A DNA stretch of 64,000 bases from Scolanthus callimorphus (lineage: Eukaryota; Cnidaria; Anthozoa; Actiniaria; Edwardsiidae): assembly GCA_033964015.1 (NCBI GenBank), contig CM066916.1:10394501-10458500 (forward strand), in the 5' to 3' direction. Positions 35,305-45,264 of the stretch are shown here, piece after piece. How positions within the stretch are numbered: position 1 is the stretch's first letter; the number at the start of each line of letters is the position of its first letter. Made by a program: the position numbers and the translations under genes. The notes under the pieces are model-generated. The model saw nothing but the letters and a program-made list of their open reading frames with translations. It was not told the origin of the DNA and did not search any database.

Positions 35305-38300
35305 ATGGCCGCCATCAGCGAAGACTTTCGCGGAAAAACGTCCGAAAAAGACAGCAAAATAGACTCAGAGAAAGAGGAAAACACCATGGTTATCAACGAC
35401 ACGAATAGTACTAAGGAGGAAAATGCTTCAAATCAGGAAATTTCAGAAAATTCGAAACAAAAGGACGATTTATGCAGTGACAGCGATTCCGACACTTTCG
35501 AAGATGCAAGAGAGGAGACAGAATTGTCTGATAAATTTAAAGCATGTGGCGTTGAAGTGAATGAAAATGACGAAAGCAATGATGAACTTTCTGAAGAGGA
35601 ATATGTTGAACCTGCAGAAGATTTGACACCGGAACAAAAGAGGTAACATAATGAACTGAACATCACATGATTAAGATAAGAAAGTGAAAGTAATGTTTTG
35701 AAGACATAAAATGTGCAAAAAAATCAGAAATACCTTATGTTTCAGTGCAGGCACCGCGCAGCCGGGGGGGCTAAGGGGGGGGGGGGGCACCATTTTGAAA
35801 ATATTTGTCCAATTCATCTGGTGCTAGGTACTCGAAAAAATTAAAAAGGTGACCAATTTCAGACCCCCATCCCCCTCATCCCGATAAAGCCCCCCCAATC
35901 AAAATTATGCTCCGCGGTGCCTGCAGTGTCATACTGTTAGGTAAATTCTAGCTTGTAACCCCAGTGCAGTATACCCCCCAAAACCCATAGTCACTTTGTT
36001 AAACCCCCCAAAATCCCACATTGTAACCCCCCTCCCCCCCCCCCCAAAAAAAAAATCTCATCACATAAATTGAGACTCCCACAAAACCCATATAGAAAAC
36101 ATTGGAAAGAGCAGGGCTTGCTCCCACAGAGCTGATTAATCAATAATTATAATTTCAAAAAATATCACACTGTTTTTTGACATGCAAAAACACATGTTTG
36201 ATTGATCACTGATTATTATTTTTTTCACATGAATTTCTAAACTAAATTGATTCAGTGGAAACTGAAGGTTATGGAAAGTGAGTGAGCGTGATTGCCCTGT
36301 TTGTTTCAGGAGAGATGTATAGAAGCACAAGAACATAAGAATAGAGGCAATGAATGTTTTAGGAATCAAGGTAAGACCCCGGGGGGGACTCCCATATTTT
36401 TTGGGTGGGGGTGCTCGTCGTACCTTTTAGAGTTTAAAATCAGGCCTCTGGTACCTTTTAGGGGGTAAAATTCGAAAGCGTTATTTTTTTCCAGATAGGT
36501 ACCTGTTAGAGGTCCGTTCTAGCAAATCAAGCAAATTACACTTGTTGGTAGCCTGAATTTAAGACATATTTTCCCTCGTAAAAAAAATACGAGAGAAAAT
36601 TACAAGGGAAAATACGTCTTGTTGGTACCTTTTAGGGGTCAAAATCAACTAAGCGACGCCATGTTTAGTACCTTTTAGGGGTAAAATCGAAAGTCCCCGA
36701 CGAGCACCCCCGCCCATAAAATATGGGAGGTAAGACTTAAAAAGACAAAAGACAAGAAATATACTGTATTGACTACCAAAAATTACTATTTGTTTGTTGA
36801 TGTACTTTTTATGTATTTTTGATTGCTTGCAGAATACCCAGCAGCAAAAGAATTATATACCAGAGCTATACAGACCTGTCCATCAGATTATAAGAGTGAA
36901 AAGTCAATATATTACTCCAACAGAGCAGCATGCCTTGTCAGAATGGTAATAGCAGAAAATATCCATGCCTTCCACCCACTAGAAAATTGAGATGTAGGGT
37001 GGATAGGGTTTGAATTTTTGGGGTATGGAAATTCTACAGGCATTTTTTTTTTTTTTTGGGGGGGGGGGGGGGGGGGTTGAAAAATCTGCAGGTATTTTTT
37101 GGGGGCTGAAACTGCTGACACGTTTTTCTGATGTGTGCTAATCTCAGTGAACTTGTGTGTTGTAACAGTAACAATCCACATCACATGCTGGGGTGCATAT
37201 AATAACACCAATTTATCATCAGTACCGGTATTATGTATTTGAGGTCAGAGCAAATGATTGAACCACACAAAAATCACAACAACTCAGTGTTACTGGACTA
37301 CTAACCTACTGACTAATTATTCATTCTAGTGATAAAGTAACATTTTCAAGTTCTAGAAAAAAAAATGTTAAACAACAGAATTGGTATTAACAGCAGACCT
37401 CTGTTTTATTGCTATTCAGTCACTTATAGTCCTGTTCTTTCTCATTTGATTAGGAATTTCATAAAGACGCAATAAAAGACTGTACAAAAGGTAGTGTTTT
37501 GCAACATGTATGTATTAAATTCAGATCCTTCCCAATGGGACTGTTATGTTTAATGTGTGGTTCCAGAAAATATTCACCCCCAACCCCATGGAAGAGTGCT
37601 GAAAAGTGACCCCACCCCTTTAGAATTTCCAAAAGAAAATATGCGCACCACCCCTCTGGAATTTCCAATCCCTTCTGTGGGGGTGGGGGTAGGGGGGGAA
37701 TAGATATTTTTTCTGGAACCACACAATATTATGTATTTCTTTATGTGAAAAGAGAGGGCTTCAAACCAAAGGAGTGTGTGTATCGGTATATAATATATAA
37801 TTTCTTTTGTTTCAGCATTAGAATTAAATCCTGATTATATAAAAGCCAGATTGAGAAGAGCTCAATGCTTTGAGCAAACAGACCAGTTAGAAGAAGCACT
37901 GGAAGGTATTCAATCATGTACATTAGCATAATTGCTCAAATGTCTATAGTAAATTCCCGGGGGGGGTTCTTCACATGTCGACCTGATAGGGGTGCTCGTC
38001 GTATTTTTTAGGGGTCAAAATCGACTCTCAGGTATTTTGTAGGGGTTATCGGAAAAACATTGTGGCTTTCACTGATAAATGGTATTTTTTAGGGGTACGC
38101 AAATGAATGACAGGGTCACAAACCAAGCAAGACGTCTTCTTTCTTTCTTTGTTCAATTATAGCTCTAAACTAAGCTTGTTTTGAGATGAAAAACAATAAC
38201 AAAAAGGTTTATTGTTGGTATTTTTTAGGGGTCTTTTTGTTTTATAAGGTATTTTTTAGGGGTCTGATTTTTTATGTCCTGGTATTTTTTAGGGTATATT

Positions 38301-40677
38301 TTCCGATGTCCCGACGAGCACCCCTATCACTCTTACATGGGAGAACCCCCCCCCCCCCCCCGGGAGTAAATTCTTTGTGCTGATTGGTTGAGAGTTTCAT
38401 TTTCTCTTGCTATAATAATTTTGGTCTAACATTAATCTTTTGAGTCAATTGATAAGTATTATTACACAAATCAATTAGTTACCTCAGGCTCTCTGAGACT
38501 CTTGGTTGATTAATCATTTAATATTTATATTTATATAAACACCAATGAAATACCGGGTGATCTCCCGCGCGAAAAATTGATATCTTCACACGTGAAAATA
38601 ACATGTTATTTTCACATGTGAAAATATCACACTTGCCTTTGCTGAATGCTCAATTTTTAAGCTTAACTCAAATAAAATTAGAATTTGGTATTTCATCGAT
38701 GTTTATATAATAAACAGAACATTACATGACCGCTTGGAGATACGAATTTTATCTTCTCGTGTTAAAAATTTATCTCACTCGTTCGCTGCGCTCACTCGTG
38801 AGATAAATTTTCAACACTCGAAGATAAAATTTGTATCTCCGCGCGGCCATGTAATATCCTCTATTTCTCAAACTCATTAATAATTCATCAGTCTTAATTT
38901 CAATTGAATTTTGAGATTTTATTCCTTGCTTTTTCTTGGCATTAAATCATTCATTTGAGAAGTAACATCAAACACTCAATAGAGTTTTTCATCAGGTTTG
39001 TAGGATCGCAGGCTCACACAAGGCTGGTGATCGAGCCTATATTTTTTGTTGTGGGCAGAAATGAAAGTCTTGTCCCTTTCTCTCCTTAGATTATAAACTG
39101 GTTTTTGAGGCTGATAAATCATGTCACCAAGCCAGAGAAGCACTAATGGTATTGTATGCATTGAGGATAATGAGGTCTCATCATCTACTTGATGTCCAGG
39201 GCACAGCCACAATCCACACCAAAACTGTTGACACATTTCTGAATGTTTTAACCATTGTTCTTAAATTTAGATCCTTAGCAAGAGTCTCCCACCAACAAGC
39301 TCTTTCCCCATTGCCCCCAATCAATAGTGTTTCTTTGGGGGTCCTGATATCCTAGCATATAATTTTGCTTTACTACACAAATGGCATTTTTTATTATGTT
39401 TTGGTCATTTTAAATGCAGCTGTCCCCTCTGGTGAGCATGATTCATAGCACTAAAACAATAGGTGTTTGGATATGACGTCATTGTTAATAGGTCAATTGG
39501 CCCATTTACTCTTTGTCACTAAAGGCATTGGCAGCCCCAATTTTAGAGATTGTCAGATTGATTTCTATTTATTTATAAACTCAACAGAGATTACCTGAAC
39601 AGATAAAGATCAAGCATGAAAAAATGAAAGAAGAAATGCTAGGTAAGATACTATACTCTAACCAATGTTTCTCTTTCAAGATGGAATATTTTCATTTTTC
39701 TGTAGTGTAATTACAGCCAAAGACGCTCAAGCATCCCCCTCTAGAGTGCAATAATGAGTTGATTCTTGGAATATTGGATCCATTATTCGATTCAATAATG
39801 CATTCGGCTTGGGAAAATGTTTTTCGATATGAACTCAGATTTCGGCTAGATTATCTTCCTGATGCCACGCTCCGGCACTCTTTAGTCACTGGCTTTATGC
39901 TTCTTGGGATATCCCTGATAATACTGGTCAACAATTTCTTCTGTAAATGAACGAGGGAGAGATTTACCAGGCTCGTAAAGTCTAACTAGACCCGCCATAT
40001 TGGTTACAAAACTCGCAAACAAAAGGCTCCCTGTGGATTTTTTCCTTATATGGAAGCGCCTCCGTTGTCTATCGTCCAATCAAAAAGCGAAAACCCAGTT
40101 CAAATCGAAAGACATTTTCCCAAGCCGATTGTATTATTGAATCTAATAATGATCCAATGTTCCAAGAAACAATTCATTATTGCACTCTAGAAGGGGACGC
40201 TTGAGCGTCTTTGGCTGTAATGGTTTTATTTTTTTCTTAGAGGGCACAGTAATAAATTCTGCATTCTGATTGGTTCACAGAGCATGCACGCACAGGTGAT
40301 ATTTTATCTCTGACCTGTAGGTCACAGTAACCATTTGCGCGCTCTTGTTTTCATTGAAAAAATTACATTTTAGAATTGGGAAAAATAAGTTATTTAGTCT
40401 AAATACAGGCTTTAGGTTGGTCTGTATAGGGAAAAGCTGTGACCTTGGCCTTGACCTCCAGCCTCTGGCCTCAGTCAACATTGTCCCTATAGGGACCTCC
40501 CAGCTGGTGAATAACATATATGTATCACTTTCAGCTGATTATGTGTTCTTCTGTTTTTCAGGAAAATTAAAAGACCTTGGCAATGTGTTCCTGAAGCCAT
40601 TTGGGTTATCAACAGAAAATTTCAAAATGCAGCAAGACCCAAATACTGGTGGTTATTCTGTCAATTTCCAGAAATAA
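35305..40677 (+). CDS. TTC1: TTC1, tetratricopeptide repeat protein 1
   Basis: Eight exons: 35305-35642, 36315-36370, 36833-36945, 37454-37490, 37816-37905, 39090-39148, 39588-39642, 40562-40677 (TAA). The product is 287 residues, against 292 in human. The N-terminal third is acidic and disordered ([14 protein letters not shown]). Three TPR units follow ([15 protein letters not shown]..., [33 protein letters not shown]). The C-terminus ends with the family-typical [24 protein letters not shown]1 is a cytosolic TPR adaptor that binds Hsp90/Hsp70 and Ras/G-alpha16 in mammals. Exon 2 must use the third of three closely spaced AGs (36314) to keep frame. Introns 2, 4, 5 and 7 contain MITEs, one of them abutting the exon 2 donor. 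Confidence 0.94.
35748..35925. mobile_element. G-tract MITE in TTC1 intron 1
   Basis: TGCAGGCACCGCG at the left is inverted at the right (CGCGGTGCCTGCA). A G-run follows the left end and C-runs precede the right end. It is non-coding. Confidence 0.7.
36370..36736. mobile_element. MITE inserted at the TTC1 exon 2 splice donor, with 8-bp TSD
   Basis: GGTAAGAC occurs at 36370-36377, where its first G is the last base of exon 2 and GT is the splice donor. It occurs again at 36729-36736. Between them lies a 351-bp element starting CCCGGGGGGGACTCCCATA and ending in the inverted ATATGGGA, with GTGCTCGTCG / CGACGAGCAC subterminal inverted repeats and several TACCTTTTAGGGG units. The second copy at 37956-38364 shares the CCCGGGG start and the 8-bp duplication length. 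Confidence 0.88.
37030..37075. repeat. Poly-T/poly-G tract in TTC1 intron 3
   Basis: A T-run is followed directly by a G-run and flanked by GGTATGGAAATTCT-like units. It looks like the core of a G-tract MITE without readable ends. Confidence 0.7.
37555..37724. mobile_element. MITE, TTCCAGAAAATAT family, TTC1 intron 4
   Basis: The ends GTGTGGTTCCAGAAAATAT and ATATTTTTTCTGGAACCACAC are inverted. AAT flanks both sides (37552-37554 and 37725-37727). The interior has GGAATTTCC units and C/G runs. Confidence 0.85.
37956..38364. mobile_element. MITE with 8-bp TSD AGTAAATT, TTC1 intron 5
   Basis: AGTAAATT at 37948-37955 is repeated at 38365-38372. The element starts CCCGGGGGGGGTTCT and ends in the inverted C-run plus CCCGGG. 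Subterminal GTGCTCGTCG is inverted as CGACGAGCAC. The interior has at least six TATTTTTTAGGGGT units. It is the same family as the element at the exon 2 donor. Confidence 0.9.
38530..38708. mobile_element. Foldback element, TTC1 intron 5
   Basis: ATAAACACCAATGAAATA at the left pairs with TATTTCATCGATGTTTAT at the right. A CACGTGAAAATAACATGTTATTTTCACATGTG-type palindrome lies inside. Confidence 0.7.
38721..38855. mobile_element. Palindromic MITE, TTC1 intron 5
   Basis: ATTACATGACCGC...GGAGATACGAATTTTATCTTC is mirrored by GAAGATAAAATTTGTATCTCC...GGCCATGTAAT. Almost the whole element folds on itself around TTCGCTGCGCTCAC. Confidence 0.85.
39710..40221. mobile_element. 512-bp TIR element, TTC1 intron 7
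   Basis: ATTACAGCCAAAGACGCTCA at the left is inverted at the right (TGAGCGTCTTTGGCTGTAAT). The inverted ends run for about 100 bp with few differences (TAGAGTGCAATAATGA, GGATCCATTATT and GGCTTGGGAAAATG have mirrored partners). The middle is unique and non-coding. It is a large non-autonomous DNA element. Confidence 0.88.
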
Positions 40678-42823
40678 AAAATATCAATGACACTCAAGAA
40701 AAATGTTGGGTATGGAGTTGTAAATTAACAGTGATGTTAATCTAAACCCGTCCATATTGACATTTGAGAATCAAGTATTTCCCCCATGCATCCAGATAAA
40801 GAAAATGTGTGTTTCCAAAAAATATCCATACCCCCTAGGGGTGGGGGGGGGGGGGGGGGTCAATTTACCTGATCTTTTCCATACAAACACTGTATTTTTC
40901 TTTGGAAATTCCAGAGAGGAGGGGGGGTCATTTGTCAACACCCTTCCGTGGGGGGTATGGATATTTTTTGGAAACACACAATATCCAAAAAAATTTGTCC
41001 TGGGAGGCCATAACAGAATGACAACAACAATGCATACCCGATGATCTGTTGAGGATTTTTGTAGAGGAAGGATCAATTTACCCTAACTGATTTCCCAGGG
41101 TAAAGATCCCATTCTGTATATTTTTCATTTTGGACATTTTAGAGGGGTAGGGATAGGGGACATTAAAATTCCCCAGGGGGGACTCCCTATTATTCCACTA
41201 GTAGGGATGACCCTAATATTTTTTTAGGGGTTGAAATCAGCAATCCAGTAATACTTATTAGAGGAGGCTCATAGCCATTTCACCAGTGACCTTTGTTCTA
41301 ATTTTTTTGTCTTTTGTTGAATTCTGCACTATGTAGGTAATAATTTATAGAAAATTACTTTATTTGAAAAATATGAATAAAGCAACAGAATACAAACAAA
41401 AATAGAGAAGCAGTTAGACAAGGCATGATTTCAAAATATTAAAAAGATTGATAATGGTACTCCCACCATGGAGGGAATTGTACTTTCGGGGGTGGGGGGG
41501 GGGGGGGGGGGGGGGTGGGGGTCAATGCACCTCCTAGAGTAAATCACAAGACCATAGTGAAACCATTATCCAAAGTGATCACACTTATTCTGAATAAAAA
41601 CCTATAGGAGTGATTACTATCTAGTCACGACAGTCATAAGAAAACTGCTCTTTTCTCCATGCAATCACTGTATTTTTTCACATTTCTCCATTTTTTTTAT
41701 GGAATCAGGTTTTTAGTACCATGGCCCCCAAGTCTCAGAATATTTCACCCTCTCTGTAGTAGTTGGAGTTGTTGTAGAGAAACCAAAACACAAAACTATC
41801 AAGCAATTTGTTTTTATTTTGAAATTCCTAAAAATGCTATTTAGCAAATGTCATATGTAAACAATTTTATTACATCACTTTTATAAACCAAATGAATTTC
41901 TATCCTCCATTCACCTTTGCAGAAAAGCAACCCAAGTTATCTGCTGAAAATATTTTGGAAATGAGTTAGGTTTTAAGTCTATTTCATCTTAGTTTAATTT
42001 TTAGCCCAACAGTAGTTCTTGATCAATAAATCATTTGACATGAATATTATGAGTCAGTGAGTTTTATGTTGAGAGTTTTATTTCACTAATTTTGTTCTTA
42101 CTCACAATACCAGTTATACACAGAAAAGAAGAGAAAAAGAAATGAAATTACTTTGGCAGCAAACGATTATATTGTTAACTAACTTTGTGATTTCAATGAT
42201 AGAGGATATTATATAACCACCTGCATAATTTATCAGATTTATGATAATCATACAACCACGTTTTAAAGGTCTTTCATGAAATATAATAAACTTCCTAATT
42301 TGGTGAGATTTATAAAAGCAGACAAATAATCTAAAGTAATTTTCAATAAACATATTTTTTTGTTTAACAGTTCAAATTTCAGCTTTGACATACATGTATA
42401 TATTCTGGTTTAATTTATCTCATTAAAATGCATCTGCCATAAATACTTAACATTTTATATAATACAACTTATTTTTTCAACTTGATTCAGATGAGTTATT
42501 GCCCAAATGAAATGACATTACTAATATTTCTTACACAATTCTTCTCATTATAATGTTATTATAATGTACTTCTATTGATATTGAAATTCCACAGATGCAT
42601 GTGGTTATTTTCAAGATGAACATGTGCACTGCACTTTATCAGCCTTAACCCAGGTCTTTGCATACTTCCTATAAAAATGCTGAGCGTCTAAAAACTTCAG
42701 ATTAATTATATATACTAGTACCATACTTCTTTTCCTAAACTACCTATTCTATATCAAGAATAAACAGATGATAACCTTGTACAACAATTATTCTCAGTAT
42801 TATATAAGGCTAATTTAAATTTT
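40678..42823. other. Convergent intergenic region, TTC1 / PWWP2
   Basis: This holds the 3' flanks of two converging genes and no exon I can support. It contains a G-tract MITE at 40807-40979, debris of the CCCGGGG family near 41170-41230, a poly-G at about 41489-41520, and an AT-rich remainder. Confidence 0.6.
40807..40979. mobile_element. MITE, TTCCAGAAAATAT-related family, downstream of TTC1
   Basis: GTGTGTTTCCAAAAAATATCC at the left is inverted at the right (GGATATTTTTTGGAAACACAC). AAT flanks both ends (40804-40806 and 40980-40982). The interior has a long G-run and GGAAATTCC. Confidence 0.85.
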
Positions 42824-44736
42824 TTATATGTCAACACCCATAAGTCTCAATGTATCTTGAGCTTGTCGCACAGCAGTGCGATAGCAGCCTTTCTTGCCTT
42901 TCTTGTGCCGCCTACGGAAATTAGAAAGAAAGCTCTGCAAACTCTCTACGGGCATAACAGAGCTTGTGTTGGATCCAAACCAAGTCACATGGGCAAAATC
43001 CACAATATGTTCATCATTGGTTGTAGCGTCACTTGTGATAGCTACAACACGTCCAGGCCACCATGGGTGGCCATGAACCTTACCCCAGACTACACTCCCT
43101 ACAGTTATAACAGGCAGAGTGTCTTTATCCGTAACTATATTGTCCAGCTCTACAGGCTCACTTTTCACAGAACCTTTCTCATCAACTGTGTTACTATTTT
43201 CTTTGCCCTCAGGAACACTATTACAATCCGAAACTTCATCGAATTTCCGACCATTTCCTCTTTTCATTGGTGAGGTTCCCCATATGCTCCACACCCTAGC
43301 TTTTTCATCCTCAAGTCCTAAACCAATTTCTAATTCCAGCTGTGCCCTCTTTGCACTGATTCTGGCTGATTTCTTTGTTGGTGTTAAAACTGCCTCTTTT
43401 TCCTCTCCAATCACACTCTCCTGATTGTTTTCTTCAGAGTTTGGAGTTAAAGGTTCTGAGACTTGTGATGTTATTTTATTGTCTTGTGAAGTGATTAAAC
43501 TACCAGTGAAAGATGAGGTTTCAGAGTCTTTATCAGCATTTGAACCTTGTTCCGAGTCAACACTGTCTAAACCCAGAGCAGCCATGAACACAGCCACAGG
43601 AGGTTCATTGCAATAAAGACGATCTTCTTCACTTCCATTGGAAGATTGTATACTGTGATCATCTCGAAACACAGAACTTTCTTGATCTACTACTTCAGGC
43701 AGAAACAAATTTCTTCTGACAGTTATCACTTCTTGTTGTAAACCTTCCGCAGATTTGGGTTGATCTCTATCTAAGTTTTTATCATCCCTTTGAACAATTA
43801 CTTGACTAGTAGACTCTTGATTCAAGTCAGCTCCTGCTGAATTTTCTGAGTGATCTTCAAAATCAATGGAATCTTCTTTCAATTTAGCAGCATTTCTCTT
43901 TTCCCATCTTTCAAATCTAGAAATTGCTGTTGCTGTAGATTTAAATTTGTCCTTTTTTAATGCACAAGTTTCCCCTACAGACTGGCCCACTTTAGAAGAT
44001 TTTGCTGCCTTGGATCCAAGGGGCTCACAGGTTGCCTTTCGTTTCATTCCACCAAGATCTTTCTGAGCCTTGATATTCTTAACTTCAGATTGTTTGGTAG
44101 TGTCTCTAACTGCCTGCCTACTTTTCTTGGATCTTACTTTGTCTTGCACAGTTTTATTAGGGTCATTAGTCTCATCTTCTTGAACAGCCATGTTGAAATG
44201 CATTGCATTTTGTTGTTTAGACTGTGAAGTTGACTTCATTTGTGTCTGTTTCATGGTTCTTATTCTCGCATTCAGTGTAGCAGCACTTTTGTGATTGTTC
44301 AGAGTACAAGTTCTGGGTCTTAAGGAGGAATAGTTTTGTCTGGAGGGGCTCACTACAGCCATTCTTAGGGGGAGGGAACCAGAAGTGGCAGCCATTTTCT
44401 GTTGAACTTCCTCTTTAGGCAGCCTAAAATACAAGAAAAACCAGGCATAAATTCTCACCCACTATCTATTAATAAACCTCTATAATTCTAAATAGCTTGA
44501 GCTTGATGAAAGGTAACATTTTAAGATCATATTTATGTTCTGACCATGAAATAGACATCAAGTTCATTCCACACCAAGTCAAATTTGAACATTTACCTTG
44601 ACACAACAGCGTTATTCTCGTCGAATAAGACTCCTCTGAATGTCCTGGTACCTCTCTTGAACCGGACAAGAATACAGTTTTCTAGCGCTTGCTCAATTGT
44701 TACTGAAATATTGCTGCCTGCCTTGAAAACAGCCAT
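42824..44736 (-). CDS. PWWP2A: PWWP2-type PWWP-domain chromatin protein
   Basis: Two exons, 44736-44597 and 44423-42824, joined in phase; 579 residues. A short conserved N-terminal block in exon 1 (ALENCILVRFKRGTRTFRGV) is followed by a long low-complexity Ser/Lys/Glu-rich region. The C-terminal PWWP domain starts near residue 486 (GSVVWGKVHGHPWWPGRV...VTWFGS) and ends in a basic RRRHKKGKKG and helical tail, as in PWWP2A/PWWP2B. Those proteins bind H3K36-methylated nucleosomes, H2A.Z and NuRD subunits in the nucleus. Vertebrates have two paralogues and this would be the single ancestor-type gene, so the symbol is approximate. It is head-to-head with SEPSECS. Confidence 0.88.
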
Positions 44737-45264
44737 GGTTTGATATTCAACGCAGTGAAAACAAACCAAGAAAGTAATTCACAGTTCCAGTTGCCTTCCC
44801 TGCCTCATTTGCATACAGCCTTCGAATAGTTGGGAGAAACAAGCGCTTGATCAACTGGTAGGGAAAGGGAAAAATTGACGCAAAGGGAAAATTCGTGGAA
44901 AATATCTTTAAAATGCCGATGTTTGAGGAAATCTTAGTAAGGTAAGTTATCTTTAGTTTTAATTTTGAACCATCGACTCGATTTATTAACCAGGAAATAA
45001 AATATTAATGTACCTGTATCAAAAGGCAATCTTGCATCCATGTCGATCTTTTAAAAATGTAAATAAAAATAGAAAGTCTAGCAAAAATAATATTTGTGAC
45101 TAATTTTACCATCAGAAATATCAAATTGATTTTTTTTACGATGTCGAAATATAAAAACAACTGCGCGATTTATCTCGAGTTTCATTCATTTCTGATCCTG
45201 TTCTCAATTCCCCTTACATCGTGCCGTCCAGTGTATTCCAGAACAGAGCGGAGCAGCAGACGAG
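44737..45264. promoter_or_regulatory. Probable bidirectional promoter, PWWP2 / SEPSECS
   Basis: 528 bp separate the two ATGs (44736 minus, 45265 plus). The stretch has no repeat I recognise and no exon. Divergent housekeeping-type genes at this distance usually share a promoter. Transcription starts cannot be read from the sequence. Confidence 0.5.

Noticed and set aside
36310..36370. Apparent frameshift between TTC1 exons 1 and 2
   Set aside because: Using the AG at 36314 instead of 36309 restores phase and matches the TTC1 family, so no indel is needed.
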